Assembly (NCBI GenBank): GCA_003135995.1
Contig: PNBM01000039.1
Span: forward strand, 23,891-35,740
Source of the DNA: Ignavibacteriota bacterium
Lineage (GTDB): Bacteria > Bacteroidota > Ignavibacteria > Tepidaquicellales > Tepidaquicellaceae
Length of the DNA: 11,850 nt
Direction of reading: 5' to 3'
The notes under the pieces were generated by a model that was not told where the DNA came from, did not search any database, and was given only the letters and a program-made list of their open reading frames with translations. The position numbers were made by a program, and so were the translations under genes. Each line of letters starts with the position of its first letter. Position 1 is the first letter of the stretch. Below, one piece after another: positions 8,801 through 11,850 of the stretch.

Positions 8801-8996
8801 TAAAGCAAGAGTGTTTGAAGGATATTTATTAAAAAATACTAAAGGTTATTATGAAATAAAAGAATCTATTTTACAAAGGAGATTTCCCTTAAAAAGAAGA
8901 GGAAATCTAAATTATAATAAATTGTTATTTTCGGAAAAATATAAATTTAATCTTCATTTTTATTTATATGGTGTGGTAGCAGAAATTGTTCAATAA
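5820..8996 (+). CDS. SIR2-like / STAND-like P-loop / TPR-like protein, probable anti-phage sensor-effector with altered active site
   Basis: A 1058-residue cytoplasmic protein of the SIR2-STAND type (Avs5-like in layout). Residues ~20-220 are a SIR2-like domain: GAGAS (33-37), TTNYD (114-118) and GYSFRD (207-212) are all present. In defence systems this domain hydrolyses NAD+ to stop infected cells. The catalytic His normally found in the K-L-H-G motif is Cys162 here (KLCGC, 160-164). A P-loop domain follows with a good Walker A, GSFGTGKST (376-384), but the likely Walker B strand reads IILLFN, with Asn434 where Asp is usual. Residues ~560-980 are helical, TPR-like and would be the sensor. 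The last ~65 residues (FEGYLLKNTKGYYEI... FYLYGVVAEIV) look like a small beta-rich tail. The start follows the upstream stop by 8 bp (TAAATAGT), indicating an operon. NAD+ cleavage cannot be assumed given the altered residues. Confidence 0.85.
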   Translation: MKQKHILDIEVQKAEIEELYSEIYSGNSILFLGAGASISNDKKYLSKQIIDYYEAEKKINLGTDDITEFVDILSSSETFSRDEFDSYVDNLLRKLDINDAHKIITTLNWREIITTNYDLLIERAYEENKREGKTELDLKLVLKPNNYFGVSPVNELKYIKLCGCLSDKKQYPLAFSTEDFYDRKEFFNIVLKDLVNTSYKVRFIAVGYSFRDNFSKNILKKLDDITWRKGRWLYCIDPYIGNEVLDYYASNNICVIKDNCIDFFKRYKKWEENNFERLIKTKNINFTNTINKEISLDNKLIYKLNSYLIQLNKDCNVKFISDSNFYKGEEPNYSIILKDYDVILKNKLDSKKKLIIDKIHSKDSDTNFIPIIFLTGSFGTGKSTFSYRLINELIKEHELKALAFEIIDNTKVFVGDLKNLFNESNAETIILLFNTVELESVFDSLNNIRVQLSTEQFTKFSVIIIAPVRENILKKYIISHQLKNYEEINIDAPLEDDEINNLLLKLKKCRIINFRDNNEKKLLLQKIKQSYSSDSFVTLLNLVTDGKHRGDLIDAYNELSVKARKAFLYTAFLHQYNLYMPASLLREIMQEDWDSLRRNIIEVEGKNILIQETLSNVKGAEPDLYFRTKHSLISKELINFECSSRDDQFKIICEIFKNISSGDLNSRLFIDFIKYARRNEDLTTAQIDKLFDLTYEELSSEPYYLFYYVVNKQKNKNIKELKEAIDIIFYAESKFDYKNHKFIHRRATLNFDLAKCYFEHEGHKLTSQVIMYLREAEELFEIKQLLDPCSSYSFIDYLKMQIWELDNIIMKEVEKLRLRIRIEENFDLSSRSVIDRIEEINKWKDKYGLKFMTKLSEDEYIALMKKNYSDPELIPYSLILLYNYYFERGITNKCDAIVKELEYFNYNIEVVKFLFKYYGRNLHVKNIRTEFYNIVNNNQQLEKNDSLRYYYFMFISECYNFNFTVAMKYLNNIKIKFSILNPDFHSIWIDEDTHKARVFEGYLLKNTKGYYEIKESILQRRFPLKRRGNLNYNKLLFSEKYKFNLHFYLYGVVAEIVQ

Positions 8997-9064
8997 TTAT
9001 TTACATTTAGACCATATTTTCATTGAACTAATTTGGTTTCAGGAAAATCAACTTAAAAATGTTT

Positions 9065-9098
9065 TTTGAAACTTTTAAAAAATTTTTAAATACTTTAG
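9065..9098 (+). promoter_or_regulatory. Candidate Bacteroidota-type promoter for the 9190 gene
   Basis: TTTG (9065-9068) and TACTTTAG (9091-9098) are separated by 22 bp. They resemble the Bacteroidota -33 (TTTG) and -7 (TAnnTTTG) elements with one mismatch in the second. Between them lies a symmetric run TTTAAAAA-A-TTTTTAAA (9074-9090) that could bind a regulator or be AT-rich chance. The position would give a leader of roughly 85 nt. No terminator for the upstream SIR2 gene is visible, so read-through is also possible. Confidence 0.3.
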
Positions 9099-9189
9099 TT
9101 CTATAAATAACATTGGAAGATAATTTGCATGTAAAATCACGAAGATAGAAACGAAATAAAAAATATAATTATTCATTTCATACAATTTA

Positions 9190-9738
9190 GTGGAATTATT
9201 ATCTGTCATATCTTTGATTATTAGCATCATTATACCAATCTCATTAGGTTATTATCTAAATAAAAAATTAGAAGAATTTAAAAGTGAGCTTAATATAACC
9301 AATACTCAAAAAATGGAATTATTAAAACAAAAAATACCATATTATAATAATTTACTTGATGTATTTTATGAACTAACTAAAAAACTTAAATTTCTCAATA
9401 TTTTATCGATGACTTATTATTCTGGATCACAAGACAATGATGCCAAAAAAGTAATAGATAAAAATATCGGCTAATACGAGACTTTGAAGAATAAATTTTT
9501 TACAATAACAAATAATAATATCTTAATAGATGATAAAATTAAAAAGATAATTAATAACAAAGTTAAAGAGTCGCTGAATAAGATAGTTGATGAAAATAAT
9601 AATTTTTTATATAGTGAGAATAAAAAATCGGATGAATATTATGTATCATGGTCTAATTTTGAAAAACATAGTTTAACGAAGCTCGAGAACTTAATTAAAG
9701 AATTAAATAAAGAGATAAAAAATATCATTTCTGTATAA
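9190..9738 (+). pseudogene. Membrane-anchored coiled-coil protein of unknown function, interrupted by one in-frame TAA
   Basis: Two adjacent open segments, 9190-9474 and 9484-9738, lie in the same frame and are separated only by TAA (9472-9474) plus three sense codons (TAC GAG ACT). Together they read as one ~182-codon gene. It starts at GTG 9190 (the frame is closed upstream by TAA at 9166, with no ATG between). Residues ~4-22 are one hydrophobic segment (LSVISLIISIIIPISLGYY), so the N-terminus is membrane-anchored. The rest is charged, Lys/Glu/Asn-rich and helical, probably coiled coil (KKLEEFKSELN; LTKLENLIKELNKEI at the end). Both halves share the same composition and reading, which favours a recent nonsense mutation or a sequencing error over two real genes. 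I do not recognise a named family. If the stop is real, a 94-residue truncated membrane protein would be made; the second half has only a TTG start at 9484. Confidence 0.62.
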
Positions 9739-9836
9739 TTACCGTAAATAAATTAGTTACCCTTTTTTAACATCACATTTAAACTCATCTACTTTGCTCT
9801 TAATAAATCGAAAACTATATTAATTACTCGAAACAT

Positions 9837-11210
9837 CTACCTCCTAAATTTTCTTTTCAAAGCCATTACACATAATGTTGTCTGTATTGTAATAAAGAAA
9901 ATTTGAATAAATTCAAATATTCTACCGTAATTAGTATATGTTTCGTATAGCTTTTCTCTTTTTAACGCAACAATCTCGACTGAATGTGTTAATACTGTAA
10001 TATAATCGTTAAAATATTCACCAACCGAAAAAGATTCTAAATTAAAACTCAAATTATATTTAATAAGCTCCGGTTTTTCATTTTCTTCAACTAATTTACT
10101 TGCTTTCAAACCTGTGTATAAATAAGGAATAGAAGAAATAAACAAAAATATGAATAACAAGGAAAACGCCCACCAGAATTTTTCACCATACCCACTTAAT
10201 ATTTTATATAAAGTAGTTAGCGAAAAATATCTATAGAATTTTGGTTGTCCTAATCTCTTCATTTCCATTTCACCAAAATGAAAATCACCTGCATAGCCAT
10301 AATTTCCGCTATTTTCATAGTTAATCTTTAATTGTCTATAAGTTTGTTCAATTAACGGATATAATATATTTAATTGGTTATTCATAATTTCAATTTCATC
10401 ATATATAACCTTTCTTTTACCTTTTTGTGCCCATCTTATATCTGAAAACAAAAAAGAAGAAACATTTAAATTTCTTAATTTACATTTGCTTAAATCTAAA
10501 GTTCTAAATTCTACAGCTTCTGGATAAAAGAATGTTGAATATAAAAAATTAACAGTACCTTTAAAAAACAGCTCTTCATCTTCAAAACCTAAACCTACAA
10601 ATCTTGTTTTTCCTATAAACGTTGTATTTACAAATGAAACATCACTTAAAAACCTATTAAAAAAGAAATCAGCTATACCACAAAATTCAGAAGATTCAAA
10701 ATTGGTTTTACCCCAAAAAATATTAACTTCGAAGGTAACATTATTTTTAAACTTAACTTTGTCGAATATAGCTTTATCTCCAAAAACTGTAGACATGAAT
10801 CTTACATTTTTCTTAAATTCCGTTTTATGGAATATAGTATCTTGTGTAAATATTATATCAGATAAATCAGAATCGTTTTCAAATACAACATTGGTAAAAT
10901 CAGCTTTTCTGCAAAATTGGCAAGATGCGAAGTTTACACTTGATTGAAATTCTGAATTAGTAAAAAATGTTTCATCTTGAAATTTTGAAAAAGCAAAATC
11001 AACTTTATTTTTAAATTTAATAGAACAAAAATTTGTTCTTTTTTGAAATGATACATTTTGAAATTTTACAATACCACTGAATATAGCCCCAGAAAAGTCA
11101 ATTTCATCTATAAAAGTATAACCTGAAAAATCGACATCTCCAATTTCGACATTAAAAAAAAATTCTTTTATTTTTATTTTTTCTAATACTTCCTCTTGTG
11201 TGAGTGGCAT
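9837..11210 (-). CDS. Pentapeptide-type (11-residue period) beta-helix repeat protein with C-terminal two-helix membrane domain
   Basis: A 457-residue protein. Residues 27-213 are 17 consecutive units of exactly 11 residues, each with Phe at positions 2 and 7 (Leu116 is the only exception), as in DFSGAIFSGIV. This corresponds to the Pentapeptide_3 type of right-handed quadrilateral beta helix. After a short irregular stretch comes a conserved linker, YRQLKINYENSGNYGYAGDFHFGEMEMKR (Tyr291-Arg319), known from membrane-anchored pentapeptide-repeat proteins. Two hydrophobic segments follow (about 345-368 and 431-451), ending in the basic tail KRKFRR. The region between them (VGEYFNDYITVLTHSVEIV) sits where a two-TM channel has its pore helix, but there is no K+ filter GYG/GFG. 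It is convergent with the broken coiled-coil gene (98 bp gap, no clear terminator). ATG 11210 is the start used. Function is unknown; a signalling or channel-like membrane role is inference. Confidence 0.85.
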   Translation of the reverse strand: MPLTQEEVLEKIKIKEFFFNVEIGDVDFSGYTFIDEIDFSGAIFSGIVKFQNVSFQKRTNFCSIKFKNKVDFAFSKFQDETFFTNSEFQSSVNFASCQFCRKADFTNVVFENDSDLSDIIFTQDTIFHKTEFKKNVRFMSTVFGDKAIFDKVKFKNNVTFEVNIFWGKTNFESSEFCGIADFFFNRFLSDVSFVNTTFIGKTRFVGLGFEDEELFFKGTVNFLYSTFFYPEAVEFRTLDLSKCKLRNLNVSSFLFSDIRWAQKGKRKVIYDEIEIMNNQLNILYPLIEQTYRQLKINYENSGNYGYAGDFHFGEMEMKRLGQPKFYRYFSLTTLYKILSGYGEKFWWAFSLLFIFLFISSIPYLYTGLKASKLVEENEKPELIKYNLSFNLESFSVGEYFNDYITVLTHSVEIVALKREKLYETYTNYGRIFEFIQIFFITIQTTLCVMALKRKFRR

Positions 11211-11570
11211 AATATTGAATTTATTTTATTGAATCTAATATTCTTATTTTACATATACTCCAACAAAATTCTTCTCTATTTTAAAAATGATTGTATGGGT
11301 TAATTAAAAATAGCAAATATTAGACTCCAGTAGTTTGTACCTTCATGTATCGGTCACTTCTCAAACTTGAGCAAAATCCTGTCCGATTTTCTACTTCAAA
11401 AATAGTCTCAAACTTCTTAAAAACCTTAAATATTTATGGCTTTACATGATGACAATTGTATAACGCATTAAACTACTACATTTATTTGGCAATTAGCAAA
11501 AACCTACTAAACATTTATTTTTTCTAGAGGGCACAGGTTAGCATTTAATATCTCAGAATTTTCGAACATT
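11211..11570. other. Gene-free stretch upstream of the pentapeptide-repeat gene
   Basis: No convincing gene, tRNA or insertion-sequence end is visible here. It should contain the promoter of the minus-strand repeat protein gene, but no good promoter match was found. Small repeats are present: the palindrome CTCAA-AC-TTGAG (11360-11371) and a second copy of TCTCAAACTT (11359-11368 and 11406-11415). A minus-strand frame ending in TAA at about 11320 stays open for roughly 35 codons without recognisable similarity, so I do not call it. The segment is less uniformly AT-rich than the genes to its left and may be a junction between the island and its carrier. Confidence 0.4.
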
Positions 11571-11607
11571 AAAAAACAGAGACTATACTAAAATTCAATA
11601 TAGTCTC
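11571..11607 (-). terminator. Strong Rho-independent terminator of the DUF932 gene
   Basis: On the minus strand, GAGACTATA pairs perfectly with TATAGTCTC (plus-strand arms 11579-11587 and 11599-11607, 11-nt loop). It is followed by TGTTTTTT (plus-strand A-run 11571-11576). It lies about 10 bp after the stop codon of the DUF932 gene. The nine-pair stem followed by the T tract is a classic intrinsic terminator oriented for minus-strand transcription. Confidence 0.88.
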
Positions 11608-11616
11608 ATATATATT

Positions 11617-11850
11617 TCAATTCTTCCAATTTACCATTCTATCCAAAGCAACATTATAAGCGCGGGCTTTGATTTGATAACCATCACCAAACCAAATTGT
11701 ATTTAATCTTTTATCTCTGTCCTGTTTTGTGACTTTATGGTCGACGAACTCTGTAACACCATTGTACGCCGCCCAGAGAGTTCCTGCAACACTTTTATCC
11801 GTATTACCAACACCTTGTTCAAAGAAATATTTTGACCAATCACGATTCTT
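11617..11850 (-). CDS. DUF932 domain protein (phage/plasmid-like), C-terminal 77 residues, cut by window edge
   Basis: The last 77 codons and the TGA stop (11619-11617) of a gene entering from the right edge. The reading SVAGTLWAAYNGVTEFVDH, then RDKRLNTIWFGDGYQIKARAYNVAL, is the characteristic end of DUF932 proteins (often named phage/plasmid-like protein). The full family members are around 300-400 residues, so most of the gene lies outside. Their function is not established; they are found on plasmids, phages and integrative elements. A strong terminator follows immediately, so this gene is transcriptionally separate from the repeat-protein gene to its left. It is less AT-rich than the island genes, consistent with belonging to the carrier element rather than the defence cargo. 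Confidence 0.88.
   Translation of the reverse strand, partial: KNRDWSKYFFEQGVGNTDKSVAGTLWAAYNGVTEFVDHKVTKQDRDKRLNTIWFGDGYQIKARAYNVALDRMVNWKN

Noticed and set aside
10702-10947. 81-residue plus-strand open frame inside the repeat-protein gene
   Set aside because: It is the complement of the highly periodic Phe-rich repeat region; the open frame is a by-product of that repeat composition.
11300-11430. Short minus-strand frame (about 35 codons) ending near 11320, possibly another gene fossil
   Set aside because: No plausible start and no family recognised; too short to support a call.
11440-11475. Possible integron attC-like core (ACAATTGTATAACGC)
   Set aside because: The bases do not fit the RYYYAAC/GTTRRRY core rule, and no paired simple site or stem was found.
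1-11850. CRISPR array, tRNA, rRNA, or insertion-sequence ends
   Set aside because: Scanned by eye on both strands; no regularly spaced repeats, cloverleaf, rRNA-like block, transposase or terminal inverted repeats were seen.

Overview
The window is an AT-rich stretch that looks like an accessory defence island in a member of the Bacteroidota. The case for that phylum is inferential: starts are preceded by A/T-rich leaders without clear Shine-Dalgarno sequences, one signal peptide has a Bacteroidota-like end (Ser-Gln-Asp), promoter-like TTTG elements occur, and the flanking families are common on Bacteroidota mobile elements. UGA is used as a stop and every Trp is UGG, so the genetic code looks standard. 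No genus can be named.

Layout. The left edge (1-841, minus) is the first 280 codons of a type I restriction-modification methyltransferase subunit (hsdM). Divergent from it, 1032-4901 (plus) encodes a 1289-residue protein with a PD-(D/E)XK nuclease-like N-terminus, a STAND-type P-loop ATPase core and a long helical C-terminus. It ends at a hairpin terminator that overlaps the decayed 3' end of an opposing DUF2958 gene (4913-5053). Next comes a two-gene plus-strand unit: a small secreted protein with an OB-like look (5338-5811) and, 8 bp later, a 1058-residue SIR2-like + P-loop + TPR-like protein (5820-8996). A plus-strand gene for a membrane-anchored coiled-coil protein (9190-9738) follows and is split by one in-frame TAA. 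A convergent minus-strand gene (9837-11210) encodes a phenylalanine-rich beta-helix repeat protein fused to two membrane segments. The right edge (11617-11850, minus) is the 3' end of a DUF932 gene with a strong terminator.

How it fits together. The two giant proteins share an architecture typical of Avs-like antiviral STAND proteins: an effector at the N-terminus (nuclease-like in one, SIR2/NADase-like in the other), a central NTPase switch, and a helical-repeat sensor at the C-terminus. With the type I RM gene they make a plausible anti-phage island. DUF932 at one edge and the DUF2958 remnant inside it suggest that the carrier is, or was, a plasmid or integrative element. The oddest features are the SIR2 protein's replaced active-site His (Cys162) and apparent Asn in Walker B, its pairing with an exported protein, and the exact 11-residue periodicity of the beta-helix membrane protein.
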